From the NCBI GenBank assembly GCA_902388495.1, contig CABMPP010000022.1, forward strand, positions 3,134-67,133: 64,000 nucleotides of DNA, given 5' to 3'. The notes under the pieces were generated by a model. That model was not told where the DNA came from and did no database searches. It saw nothing but the letters and a program-made list of their open reading frames with translations. Below are positions 53,772 through 62,483 of this stretch, piece after piece. The stretch comes from an uncultured Bacteroides sp. (lineage in GTDB: Bacteria; Bacteroidota; Bacteroidia; Bacteroidales; Bacteroidaceae). Positions within the stretch are counted from its first letter, which is position 1; the number at the start of each line of letters is the position of its first letter. Both the position numbers and the translations under genes were made by a program.

Positions 53772-53830
53772 CGTTCCGCCCCGCGCCCCCGGCACCGTCC
53801 GAGGCATGCGCAGGGCGGAACGTTTCGTTT
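53772..53830 (+). terminator. Terminator of the DUF3990 cassette
   Basis: CGTTCCGCCC (53772-53781) pairs with GGGCGGAACG (53813-53822), with a long GC-rich loop, followed by TTTCGTTT. It closes the three-gene cassette. Confidence 0.75.
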
Positions 53831-53845
53831 CCGGCACAACGTCAG

Positions 53846-53923
53846 AGAGAGAGAAGGAGAAGAACAACGATAGAGAAGAATAACAATAGAAAGAATAACG
53901 ATATGATAATAAGGAACAATGAT
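53846..53923 (+). repeat. Purine-rich degenerate repeat (AGAATAACGATA words)
   Basis: Four loose copies, about 17-19 bp apart, of AGAACAACGATAG, AGAATAACAATAG, AGAATAACGATAT and GGAACAATGATAT. They lie directly before the start of the GLUG lipoprotein gene and form its leader. Confidence 0.55.
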
Positions 53924-56428
53924 ATGAAACAGATAAACAGTTTGAAACACGCAGCCGCAAGCCTCACAAGCCTCGCCGCCCTCCTCGTGCTGACCCTTGC
54001 CCTCGCCCTCCCCCTCCTCGTCTCCTCCTGCCAAGCCGAAGACGACCCCGCCGGAGGGCCCGACGGCTTCACCGTAGAAATCACCACCCTCAGCGGCGTC
54101 GCCATCGAGCCGATGAACGGTGCCGCCACCGCCACCCGCGCCACCTCCGAAGACCCCCTGACCGGCTACACCGGCAGCATCAAGACCCGCTTCGTCCCCG
54201 GCGACGTGCTCCACATCTACCTCGTCGCCGACGCCGCCCACCCCGACGTCGAGCAATTCTCCACCGCCACCCTGACCGACCCCGGCACCGGCGCCGCCCC
54301 CGTATGGCACCTCGACCCGCCCCTGCGCCTGCCCGCCAACGCCCAAGACATCTACTACATCCACATCTTCTATGACGGCCGGGCAGACCGCTACACCGAC
54401 AGCAACACCTCCAACGCCGCCGAGAACCGCGTCGCCACCGCCACCGTAGACCCCGCCAACGGCAGCACCGGCACCTACTTCGACCACATCAGCGGCTTCT
54501 ACCGGAACCTCGGCGGCGGCAACATCACCAGCAGCGGCATCACCCCCACCGCCGACGGCCGCCTCGTCCTCAACCTGACACACGCGCAAGCCCTGGTCAG
54601 CATCCCCGTGCTCGACAATGAGCTCGGCGCCCCCGTCCAGTCCGTCACCGCCATCCTCGTCGATAAAGACGGCAACCCCACCTTCGGCCACACCGCCACC
54701 GGCACCGACCCCGCCGATACCCCCGTCACCGGCGGCATCCCGATGCTCCCCGACCCCGACGCCACGAGCACCAGCCCCGGCGCCCCCGTCCCCGCCCTGC
54801 CCCTGACGGCCCTCTGCGCCCCCTTCGACATCAGCAATGGCTTACACCTCTACCTCCACGCCTTCCGCGTGCAGCTCGCCGACGGCCGCACCCTCACCCT
54901 GCCCGTCGCCCCCACCGACGCCGACGGCAATCCCGATAGCAACTACCCCGGCCGCACCCTCAACCCCGCCCGCCACTACCGCTACCGCCTCACCCTCCTC
55001 CCCGGCTCCGCCACCGCCCTGACCGACGGCAGCGACACCCAGCCCTGGACCGACCGTGCCGACCCCGCCGTGCCCGCCGGATACATCCCCATTTATACCG
55101 CCAGTGACCTGCGCAAGATAGGCCGCCCCCTGCGCAACCCGCAGACCGGCGAAATCCTCCCCGACCCCGACGCCCCCGACGGCCGACCCCTCTACGCCCC
55201 CGCCACCTTCGGCTCCTACACCTACACCGCCGACCGCACCCCCACCGGCACGCCCCTCCGCTTCGGCCTCGACGCCCGCTACATCCTCATGGCCGACATC
55301 GACCTGACCCCCGCCGACCCCACGAACCCCGCGGCCGATGAACTCTGGACCCCCATCGGAGTCGACCCCGACAAGCTCGCCGCCAACCCCAATGCCGCCC
55401 CCGCCCACTTCTACGGCCACCTGAACGGCAACGGCCACTGCATCACCGGCCTCACGGTGAAGACCGCCTCCCGATTTGCCGGCCTCATCGCCTACGCCCA
55501 AGGCGCCGTCATCTACAACCTCCACCTGCAAGACGCCCGCGTGGAGAGCACCTACAACGGCAACTACACCATTAATGCCGGCGCCCTCATCGGCTGTAGC
55601 GACGGCTCCACCCTCGCCCTCTGCAGCGCCACCCGCAGCACCATCACCGCCACGGGCAAAGACAACGGAAGCGTCGGCAGCCTCGTGGGCTCTGCCGACA
55701 ACGGCACCCTCACCCGCTGCTACGCCACCGCCTGCACCGTGCAAACCGACGGCGACAGCGGCGGGCTGGTGGGCGTGAACAACACGCTAAGTACCCTCGT
55801 GGCCTGCTACACCGCCGGCTGCACCGTGCAAACCGACGGCGACAGCGCCGGCGGCCTCATGGGAACCTCGTCCGCCGGCATCTCCTACGGCTGCTACGCC
55901 GCCAACGTCACAATCACGGGCAACAGCAGCATCCCAGGCGCCCTCATCGGCTACAGCGCCGTCAGCGCCGTGGTCAGCTGCTACGCCACCAACGCCGACG
56001 CCACCTCCACCACCGGGCTCATCCACAGCGCCCTCATAACCAACACCAGCGGAAAAATCAGCTACGCCAGCGTCTCCCCCCTCCTGCAGGGCACCAACCC
56101 CGCCACCGACTGCGACGTCAGCGACGCCTTCTTCCGTAACCTGCCCTCCGGCTACTCCCGTCTGACGTACGCCACCGACCTCGCCACCCTGACCACCGAT
56201 GCCACCACCGACGGCAGCAGCTTCTACCACAACTTCCACGGCCGCTTCCGCGACACCGACGCCGCCCTGCTCTCTGTCCCCACCGTCCTTGCCAACCCCG
56301 ACGGCAGTCTCCGCGTGGAGCCCCGCACCTGGTCCGTCGCCGGCATCTGGGGCGATGACCTGCCCGCGACGGAGGCGGAGGGGAGCCAGGTGGCGCCGCA
56401 GATTGTGTGGGGGTATGAAGGGGAGTAG
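53924..56428 (+). CDS. Fimbrillin-like surface lipoprotein with GLUG repeats
   Basis: 834 aa from ATG 53924 (MKQINSLKHAAASLTSLAALLVLTLALALPLLVSSC; ATG 53903 is an alternative inside the leader repeat). The lipobox is VSSC. The fimbrillin-like region is at about 40-370 (TRATSEDPLTGYTGSIKTRFVPGDVLHIYLV, LNLTHAQALVSIPVL, RTLNPARHYRYRLTLLPG). A linker with YIPIYTASDLRKIGRPL leads to GLUG-motif beta-helix repeats (about 500-690: FYGHLNGNGHCITGLTV, GALIGCSDGSTLALCSA, GSLVGSADNGTLTRCYA, GGLVGVNNTLSTLVACYT). GLUG domains occur in surface adhesins. A 29-bp direct DNA repeat (55732-55760 and 55819-55847) encodes two adjacent GLUG units. Confidence 0.83.
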   Translation: MKQINSLKHAAASLTSLAALLVLTLALALPLLVSSCQAEDDPAGGPDGFTVEITTLSGVAIEPMNGAATATRATSEDPLTGYTGSIKTRFVPGDVLHIYLVADAAHPDVEQFSTATLTDPGTGAAPVWHLDPPLRLPANAQDIYYIHIFYDGRADRYTDSNTSNAAENRVATATVDPANGSTGTYFDHISGFYRNLGGGNITSSGITPTADGRLVLNLTHAQALVSIPVLDNELGAPVQSVTAILVDKDGNPTFGHTATGTDPADTPVTGGIPMLPDPDATSTSPGAPVPALPLTALCAPFDISNGLHLYLHAFRVQLADGRTLTLPVAPTDADGNPDSNYPGRTLNPARHYRYRLTLLPGSATALTDGSDTQPWTDRADPAVPAGYIPIYTASDLRKIGRPLRNPQTGEILPDPDAPDGRPLYAPATFGSYTYTADRTPTGTPLRFGLDARYILMADIDLTPADPTNPAADELWTPIGVDPDKLAANPNAAPAHFYGHLNGNGHCITGLTVKTASRFAGLIAYAQGAVIYNLHLQDARVESTYNGNYTINAGALIGCSDGSTLALCSATRSTITATGKDNGSVGSLVGSADNGTLTRCYATACTVQTDGDSGGLVGVNNTLSTLVACYTAGCTVQTDGDSAGGLMGTSSAGISYGCYAANVTITGNSSIPGALIGYSAVSAVVSCYATNADATSTTGLIHSALITNTSGKISYASVSPLLQGTNPATDCDVSDAFFRNLPSGYSRLTYATDLATLTTDATTDGSSFYHNFHGRFRDTDAALLSVPTVLANPDGSLRVEPRTWSVAGIWGDDLPATEAEGSQVAPQIVWGYEGE

Positions 56429-56450
56429 GAAGTAGCGGGAAGAGCAACTG

Positions 56451-56530
56451 TCATTCAGAGCGTAACGAAGAATCTCCTCTCCCGATGACAAGGAAGGAGA
56501 TTCTTCGGGCTGAAGCCCTCTGAATGACAG
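56451..56530. repeat. TGTCATTCAGAG palindromic intergenic repeat
   Basis: The outer arms TGTCATTCAGAG (from 56449) and CTCTGAATGACA (to about 56529) pair, and an inner GAATCTCCT pairs with AGGAGATTC (56470s and 56490s). This is a typical Bacteroidetes REP-like element of the 'cgaagaatctc' type. It lies just after the stop of the GLUG gene and could serve as a terminator. Confidence 0.7.
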
Positions 56531-56551
56531 CTACTGCCAAGAAGCGCAGTG

Positions 56552-56650
56552 CCCCCGGCAGCAGGAGTATCTCCAGCTCTCCCGCCTGAACCAACGGTCG
56601 GCGAAGCCAAAGGGGGAGTACCCCGAAGGGGGGAGGGAGTTTCGCCCAGC
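56552..56650. repeat. GC-rich hairpin repeat, copy E (left half)
   Basis: It contains GAGTATCTCCAGCTCTCCCG, the variant arm CCGCCTGAACCAACGGTCGG with GAAGCCAAAGGGGGAG, and ACCCCGAAGGGGGGAGGGAG, as in copy D. No right arm is found, so this is a half element. Together with the palindrome at 56451 it fills the 299-bp gap before 56728, which has no gene. Confidence 0.7.
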
Positions 56651-56727
56651 GCAGCCAAGAGTAACTCTCAGTTTGTGGGAGACTCTCCCGCCGACAATCG
56701 AATATTCACTTAATAAATTAAATTACA

Positions 56728-57693
56728 ATGAAAACAAGAGCCATTCTTCCCCTCCTTGCCCTCGCCCTGACATTCAGCGCCTGCGGCAGCGACGACGACG
56801 ACCCTAACAAGACGGCCCAACTTACCATCAACGTCAGCGGTCAGCCCCAGAACACCTACCTCGAGATCGGCGTCACCGGCACCGACGGCACCGACGAAGC
56901 AGCCTCCGGCCTCATCCTCTCGGTCGGCACCCCCACCGACGTGCCCGAAGGCCAATACGCCGTCACCGTCTTCAGCCTGCCCCACAGCCTGAACGACTGG
57001 CCCGGCAGCGTCTCCCATCAACTGGCCACCCTCAAGGCCAATCCATCCATCACCGGCCTCTACAGCCTGGTCGATGGCAACATCACCATCGACCCCACCG
57101 ACGACGGACAGATCACCGACGCCCCCCAAGTCAGTAGCGCCCAAGGAGCCGTCCACGCCACCTCCGACAGCCCCACCACCACTACCCTGACGCTCCACCC
57201 CCTGACGCGCGAAGTCATCGTCCGCGGCGTTGTGCAAATGGCCAACCCCGCCAATCTGACATCGGCCACTGCCACCCTCTACGGCGTGCTCAACACCCGC
57301 AACCTGGGCAATACCTTCGCCGGAGAGGCTACCCGTGCCACATCGGCCGCCGACATCCGTGCCGCAGCTGCATCGGACGCCGGCACGTACTACGTCCGTG
57401 CCCCCTTCAGCCTCTCGGACAACGGTGACGGCAGCTTCTCCGTCGCCTTCCGCCTGCTGGGCATCGACGAATCCGCCAGCCAGCGCCTGGTCATCACCCT
57501 GAATGGCACCGACGACTCCGCCCATCCCTACACCTATGAAACCGACGTCACCTCCCTGCTCAGCGGATTCAACAGCGGTCCCGGCTCGCAGCCCGCACAG
57601 CTCACGGCCAATCTCTCCTTCGGCCTGAACGACGTCACCGGCACCATCAACGGCTGGACACCCGGCATGGACGAGGACTTGGAAGGGAAATAA
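56728..57693 (+). CDS. FimB/DUF5119-like accessory lipoprotein
   Basis: 321 aa. The lipoprotein signal is MKTRAILPLLALALTFSAC (lipobox FSAC), followed by acidic GSDDDDPNK. Two beta-sandwich halves are visible: about 30-125 (AQLTINVSGQPQNTYLEIGVTG, VPEGQYAVTVFSL, ITGLYSLVDGNITI) and about 155-310 (TTLTLHPLTREVIVRGVVQMANPANLTSATATLYGV, FSVAFRLLGIDESASQRLVITL, FGLNDVTGTINGWTPG). The pattern matches the DUF5119/FimB-like lipoproteins that accompany fimbrillins; the exact family is uncertain. It is the last gene of the C-rich adhesin island. Confidence 0.72.
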   Translation: MKTRAILPLLALALTFSACGSDDDDPNKTAQLTINVSGQPQNTYLEIGVTGTDGTDEAASGLILSVGTPTDVPEGQYAVTVFSLPHSLNDWPGSVSHQLATLKANPSITGLYSLVDGNITIDPTDDGQITDAPQVSSAQGAVHATSDSPTTTTLTLHPLTREVIVRGVVQMANPANLTSATATLYGVLNTRNLGNTFAGEATRATSAADIRAAAASDAGTYYVRAPFSLSDNGDGSFSVAFRLLGIDESASQRLVITLNGTDDSAHPYTYETDVTSLLSGFNSGPGSQPAQLTANLSFGLNDVTGTINGWTPGMDEDLEGK

Positions 57694-58015
57694 AAAGCTT
57701 CTGACAGGTTATGAGTGGAATAACAAAAGAATTATCTTCAGACAGAAGAACAAATTCAGGATATGCTATTGCTTCTATTTTCTAGTATGCTCTTTTGTTC
57801 TTCTGTCTAGAAAATATAGCTCCGCCCCGAGAGGTGGCAGCGGCGCAGCGGTGGCACGCCTGAACAAAATGAAGGATCTCTTCTCTTACTTATCAAGAGA
57901 GGAGATCCTTCACTTCGTTCAGGATGACAGAGCCTGTTCGGGATGACAGCATCTGTTTAGGATGACAGAGCCCATTCGGGATAGCCGGCCCCGTTCGGCT
58001 CGGCAGCATCCGATA
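57694..58015. repeat. Repeat-rich gap: two palindromes and short GGATGACAG tandem repeats
   Basis: No gene is seen. A perfect 15-bp inverted repeat (57740-57754 AGACAGAAGAACAAA with 57794-57808) is followed by an imperfect palindrome at about 57870-57912 (GAAGGATCTCTTCTCT against AGAGAGGAGATCCTTC). Tandem copies of GGATGACAGAGCC-type words follow from about 57922 to 57985. The convergent genes on both sides make a bidirectional terminator role possible, but neither stem has a good T run. Confidence 0.65.
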
Positions 58016-61000
58016 TTACTTTTTCGTCTCAGCAGCTTTCTTCGGCAGCCCCTTCAGCAACTCGTCCACCGCCGCCTTCAGCTGTGCATCCTCGCCCTGC
58101 AGCGCTGCCGCAGGCTCGTTATACACCAGCACGTCGGGCTGCAACGTATGGTTCTCCAGGTAATTGCCCTGCATGTCCACGCATCCCACTTGCGGAATGC
58201 CGAAGACGATGCTGCGGTCTATCTGCTGTTCCCACCAAACGGCGGTCATCGTTCCGGCCACGGGCGTACCCACCAGCTTGCCGATGCCCAGCGTCTTGTA
58301 GACGAACGGCGTGCCGTGAGCATTGCTGTAATTGTCCTCGCAAACCAGCATGCACGAGGGCTTCAGCCACTTGTTGAACGGGTCGCTGCCGATGTATTGT
58401 CCGCGCGGCACGAAGCGTTCGTACTCCTTGCCCGAGAGCAGCGTCACCACATCGTCGTGCAGCCATCCGCCGCCATTGTGGCGAACGTCTACCACCACTG
58501 CTTCCTTGGCGCGGTTGCGCTCGCTCAGCAGGTCGGAGTATATCTTGCGGAAACTCTGGCTGTCCATCGACTTGATGTGCACGTAACCGATGCGTCCGCC
58601 CGAAAGTTCTTCCACCTTCTTGCGGCAGTTCTCCACCCAGCGCTTGTACAGCAATTCGCTCTGCGCGCCCTGGCTGATGGGCTTCAGCGTCTCTTCGAAG
58701 CGCTTCTTCGTGGCGGGGTCGTAGACGGAAAGCACCACTTTGCGCCCCGCCTTGCCTTCGAGCAACGGGAAGTAGTCGGCGCCTGCCTTGATGGGCGTGC
58801 CATCTATCTTCTCGATGATGCAACCCGTACGCACGTCGGTCTTCTTCTTCGTCAGCGGGCTTTGGGCGATGATTTCCTTGATCTTCAGTCCGTCGCCGGT
58901 GTACGTGTCGTCGTAGAACACGCCCAGGGTGGCGGTGGACAGCGTGGCACCGGGGGCGTAATAGCGTGCGCCGGTGTGCGAACCGTTCAGCTCGCCCAGC
59001 ATCTCGCTTAGCATCTCGGTGAAGTCGTAGTTGTTGTTGATATAGGGCAGGAAGCGCTTGTAAGTGTCGCGGTAGAGGGTCCAGTCGGTGCCCTGCAGGT
59101 CGGCCACGTAGAACTTGTCGTCCACCTGCTGCCATACGTGGTCGAAGATGTATTCGCGCTCGCCGTAGGGGCGGTAGTCGAAGAAGGCTTCGAAGGAAAT
59201 CGGAGTAATCTTACTGCCTTCTACTTCTATCTTCTTCATGCCGTCGTAGCTGCACAGGAAGATGTTCTTGCCGTCCTTGTCGGGCTGCATGGCTCCGGCG
59301 CCTACGCTCTTGAGGAGCACTTTGGTGGAGTTCTCCTTCAGGTTGTGTTCCCACAGGTCGTAGCCGTCTTCGAAGGTGGCCAGGTAGTAGAGCTTATCGC
59401 CCTTGGGGCTGAGCACGGCGTCGGCCAGGTGCGAAGAGTTGCCGGTGATGCGCACGATGCGGTCGAAACGATTGGCAAGGTCGAACTTCAGGGGCTCCGG
59501 CTTCTTGTCCTTGTCGGCATCGTCACTCTTCTTATCGTCTTTCTTCTTGTCGGCCTTCTTTTTGTCGTCTTTCTTTTCAGCCTTTTCCTTCTCCTCCTTG
59601 GCTGCCTTTTCCTGCTCTTCCAGCAGGGCAGTCTCCTCCTTGCTCATCAGGAAGCGGTCGTAGGCCTCGGCGTCGAAGAACATGATGTAGATGTCGTCTT
59701 CGGAACCCCAGCTGCCGTGGCTGCGATAGCCCGCACGGTCGCTGGACCATATCATGGCCTTGCCGCCCAGCACCCACTTGGCGTTGCTGTCGGTGTAGCC
59801 GCTCTCGGTAAGGTTCACCATTTCACCTTTGCCGTCGGCATTGACAAGAACGACGTCTTTGTTGTTCCAGCCACCCACGCCGATGTAGTCCGAAAGAATC
59901 CAGCGGCTGTCCGGGCTCCACTGATACCACTGGTCGCCGTCGGCGTAAGAGTATTGATACTTACCGTCCATCACGGTGCGCACCGCCTTCGTCTTCAGGT
60001 TGATGACGCGGATAGCCGTGCGGTTCTCGAGGAAAGCAATCTCCTTGCCGTCCGGGCTGTACTGGGGTTGGAAGGAAGCTACGTCGGAGTTCGTCAGGCG
60101 TTCTTCCTTCAGCTCCGTAGCATAAGCAAACTGCTTCTCTTCCTTGCGCACGATGGTAGTGGTGTAGAGCTGCCAGAGGCCGTTGCGCTCCGAAGCATAA
60201 ACCAGGGTACGTCCGTCGGGGGCGAAGTTTACATCGCGTTCCTGGCAGGGCGTATTGGTGATTTGCTTGGTAGTCTTGTACTCTACCGACGTCACATATA
60301 CGTCACCGCGAAGCACGAAGGCAACTTCCTTGCCATCGGGCGATACCGCCATCTCCGTAGCACCGCTGCTCTTAATCTGACGAATCAGGTCTTTGTCGCT
60401 CTTGTCGGTGAGAATGCTGATATTCACTTTCTGCGGCTCGCTACCGGGACGGAGGGTATAGATTTCGCCGTCGAAGCCGTAGCACAGCCGTCCATCGGCT
60501 GCCACGCTGAGGAAGCGCACCGGGTTCTTGGCATAATGCGTCACCTGCGTAGCCGACGAAGCGCCGGGAGCACGCTGGAATACGTTGAACGAACCCTTCT
60601 CTTCGCTCAGATAGTAGAACGTTTTTCCATCGGGAGCCCAAACCGGTTCGCGGTCTTCTCCACCGAAAGTAGTCTGCTGCTGATAAGCGGGAGTCGCCTT
60701 CGGATTGTACGTCCATATATCGCGGGCAATGGGCGAAACGTGGTGCTTCCGCCAATAGTCCTCATAGCCCTTCTTGTCCTGATAGAGCATCACTCCGTCC
60801 TTATTGATGGAGATGCGTTCCATCGGCATGGACGAAACCATCACCGGACGTCCGCCCTCTACAGGCACCTGATATACTTGCTTGAACTGTCCGTTGGAAG
60901 GGAAAACAACCGCCTCGGCAGAGGGCATGATATCCGCAGTGAAGAGGATATGACCTGCATCGGCAAAAGCCAGAGGCGTCTCGTCAGCCGAATGGGTCGT

Positions 61001-61309
61001 CAGGCGGCGGGGTTCGCCACCCTCTTTGGAGACGATGTAAACGTCCATGCTTCCCAGACGATCCGAGGCAAAAGCAATCTGCTTGCTGTCCGGGCTCCAT
61101 ACCGGAGCGGTGTCGTGGGCGGGGTTGGTGGTAAGTTGCATCGCTCTTCCACCGGCGGAGGGCACTGTGTAGATATCTCCTTTATAAGTAAAGGCAATGG
61201 TTGTCCCGTCAGGGGAGATGGCACAATTGCGCATCCACAACGGAGCGTCTTGAGCCGAAATAAAGCCTGCCAGGCAGAGCGCGGCAAGGCTGAGTAATAG
61301 TTTTTTCAT
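58016..61309 (-). CDS. S41-family (tricorn-like) protease with beta-propeller and PDZ
   Basis: 1097 aa from ATG 61309 (MKKLLLSLAALCLAGFISAQ, signal peptide). A PD40/WD40-like propeller spans about 40-560 (repeated AVSPDGKEVAF, TAPVWSPDSKQIAFASDRLG, FAPDGRTLVYASERNG). A Lys/Asp-rich low-complexity linker (EKKDDKKKADKKKDDKK) lies at about 570-605, then more propeller, a C1-type helical part and a PDZ domain (about 810-890, GVFYDDTYTGDGLKIKEI). The S41 catalytic core has IGYVHIKSMDSQSFRKI, VVDVRHNGGGWLHDD, a probable nucleophile Ser in EDNYSNAHG and TPVAGTM. It is a periplasmic or surface peptidase. A codon at 61330 (GTG/ATT context) is rejected as the start. Confidence 0.92.
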   Translation of the reverse strand: MKKLLLSLAALCLAGFISAQDAPLWMRNCAISPDGTTIAFTYKGDIYTVPSAGGRAMQLTTNPAHDTAPVWSPDSKQIAFASDRLGSMDVYIVSKEGGEPRRLTTHSADETPLAFADAGHILFTADIMPSAEAVVFPSNGQFKQVYQVPVEGGRPVMVSSMPMERISINKDGVMLYQDKKGYEDYWRKHHVSPIARDIWTYNPKATPAYQQQTTFGGEDREPVWAPDGKTFYYLSEEKGSFNVFQRAPGASSATQVTHYAKNPVRFLSVAADGRLCYGFDGEIYTLRPGSEPQKVNISILTDKSDKDLIRQIKSSGATEMAVSPDGKEVAFVLRGDVYVTSVEYKTTKQITNTPCQERDVNFAPDGRTLVYASERNGLWQLYTTTIVRKEEKQFAYATELKEERLTNSDVASFQPQYSPDGKEIAFLENRTAIRVINLKTKAVRTVMDGKYQYSYADGDQWYQWSPDSRWILSDYIGVGGWNNKDVVLVNADGKGEMVNLTESGYTDSNAKWVLGGKAMIWSSDRAGYRSHGSWGSEDDIYIMFFDAEAYDRFLMSKEETALLEEQEKAAKEEKEKAEKKDDKKKADKKKDDKKSDDADKDKKPEPLKFDLANRFDRIVRITGNSSHLADAVLSPKGDKLYYLATFEDGYDLWEHNLKENSTKVLLKSVGAGAMQPDKDGKNIFLCSYDGMKKIEVEGSKITPISFEAFFDYRPYGEREYIFDHVWQQVDDKFYVADLQGTDWTLYRDTYKRFLPYINNNYDFTEMLSEMLGELNGSHTGARYYAPGATLSTATLGVFYDDTYTGDGLKIKEIIAQSPLTKKKTDVRTGCIIEKIDGTPIKAGADYFPLLEGKAGRKVVLSVYDPATKKRFEETLKPISQGAQSELLYKRWVENCRKKVEELSGGRIGYVHIKSMDSQSFRKIYSDLLSERNRAKEAVVVDVRHNGGGWLHDDVVTLLSGKEYERFVPRGQYIGSDPFNKWLKPSCMLVCEDNYSNAHGTPFVYKTLGIGKLVGTPVAGTMTAVWWEQQIDRSIVFGIPQVGCVDMQGNYLENHTLQPDVLVYNEPAAALQGEDAQLKAAVDELLKGLPKKAAETKK

Positions 61310-61327
61310 AATATCGTTGTTAATAAC

Positions 61328-61372
61328 CAAAAAACCTCACGACCTTTGTTAATAAAGACCGTGAGGTTTACT
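61328..61372 (-). terminator. Terminator of mdh
   Basis: AAACCTCACG (61332-61341) pairs with CGTGAGGTTT (61360-61369). On the minus strand the hairpin runs into TTTTTTGG, a good intrinsic terminator just after the mdh stop. Confidence 0.88.
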
Positions 61373-61398
61373 TATTCTTTAATTAAGTCCCCCCTCGA

Positions 61399-62340
61399 TT
61401 AGAGAGCACCTACTTCTTTCAGAGCAGCATTCGTTTTGTGAACGGCAGCAGCGCTGGCAGCAAACTTAGCTTTTTCGTCAGCGTTCAGATCCAGTTCAAC
61501 GATCTTTTCGATACCGTTCTTGCCAAGGATTACAGGAACACCGATGCAAATGTCTGATTCACCGTATTCTCCTTCCAGATATACTGAACAAGGGATCATC
61601 TTCTTTTGGTCGTGAAGGATAGATTCAACTACGAATGCTCCTGCTGCACCCGGTGCATACCATGCAGAAGTACCCAGCAACTTAGTCAGAGTAGCCCCAC
61701 CTACCATAGTAGCAGCAGCCACTTCGTTCAGTTTTTCTTCAGAGATGAAGTTAGTTACAGGCATACCTTTGTAAGTAGCGAAGCGAGTCAAAGGAATCAT
61801 AGTAGTATCACCGTGACCACCGATAACCATACCTTCTACTTCGTTGGCGTTGCAGCCCAAAGCCTGAGACAAGAAATATTTGAAACGAGAGCTGTCCAAA
61901 GCACCACCCATACCGATGATACGGTTCTTGGGAACGCCCAGAGACTTCAGTGACAGATAAGTCATGGTATCCATCGGGTTAGAGATCACTACGAGGATAG
62001 CGTTCGGAGAGTATTTCAGGATGTTCTGTGCAACCGACTTCACGATACCTGCATTTACACCGATCAGTTCTTCACGAGTCATGCCCGGCTTACGGGGAAT
62101 ACCTGAAGTGATAACTACTACGTCAGAGTTAGCAGTCTTTTCATAATCGTTGGTACAACCTACAATAGTGGTGTCGAAGCCCAACAGTTGAGCAGTCTGC
62201 ATCATATCCATTGCCTTACCTTCTGAAACGCCTTCTTTCACGTCCAGCATTACCACTTCGTCAGCCACTTCATTAAAGGCCAACACATTTGCGCATGTAG
62301 CACCTACGTTACCTGCACCTACTACGGTTACTTTTGACAT
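61399..62340 (-). CDS. mdh: Malate dehydrogenase (NAD-dependent, LDH-like type)
   Basis: 313 aa. It oxidises malate to oxaloacetate; in Bacteroides it runs mainly in the reductive branch towards succinate. Signatures are the NAD-binding VTVVGAGNVGATCA, the adenine-ribose Asp in VVMLDVKEG, ITSGIPRKPGMTREEL with the substrate-binding Args, VISNPMDTMTYL, GGALDSSRFKYFL with the catalytic Asp/Arg, and the His in MVIGGHGDTTMIPL. The length and motifs are those of the LDH-like MDH group. It is monocistronic, with a TACTTTTG promoter box upstream and a terminator downstream. Confidence 0.97.
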   Translation of the reverse strand: MSKVTVVGAGNVGATCANVLAFNEVADEVVMLDVKEGVSEGKAMDMMQTAQLLGFDTTIVGCTNDYEKTANSDVVVITSGIPRKPGMTREELIGVNAGIVKSVAQNILKYSPNAILVVISNPMDTMTYLSLKSLGVPKNRIIGMGGALDSSRFKYFLSQALGCNANEVEGMVIGGHGDTTMIPLTRFATYKGMPVTNFISEEKLNEVAAATMVGGATLTKLLGTSAWYAPGAAGAFVVESILHDQKKMIPCSVYLEGEYGESDICIGVPVILGKNGIEKIVELDLNADEKAKFAASAAAVHKTNAALKEVGAL

Positions 62341-62385
62341 AATTCTAATGTTTTTTTGTTTATAAGTGTTCTTTTAAAGATGATG

Positions 62386-62393
62386 CAAAAGTA
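62386..62393 (-). promoter_or_regulatory. -7 box of mdh
   Basis: The minus-strand sequence TACTTTTG is an exact TAnnTTTG match, 46 bp upstream of the mdh ATG. Confidence 0.7.
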
Positions 62394-62483
62394 CAACGAC
62401 ATTCGTAATTAAGGAAATTTTTCCGTAATAATTTTAGTTAAATACCTTATCTGCCATACGGCGTCCTGAAGTGTATTATGGTA

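Noticed and set aside
58119..59135. 338-codon same-strand frame inside the S41 protease gene, and the + strand frame at 59138-61297
   Set aside because: They are shadows of the 1097-residue protease, whose propeller, PDZ and S41 motifs are continuous in one frame.
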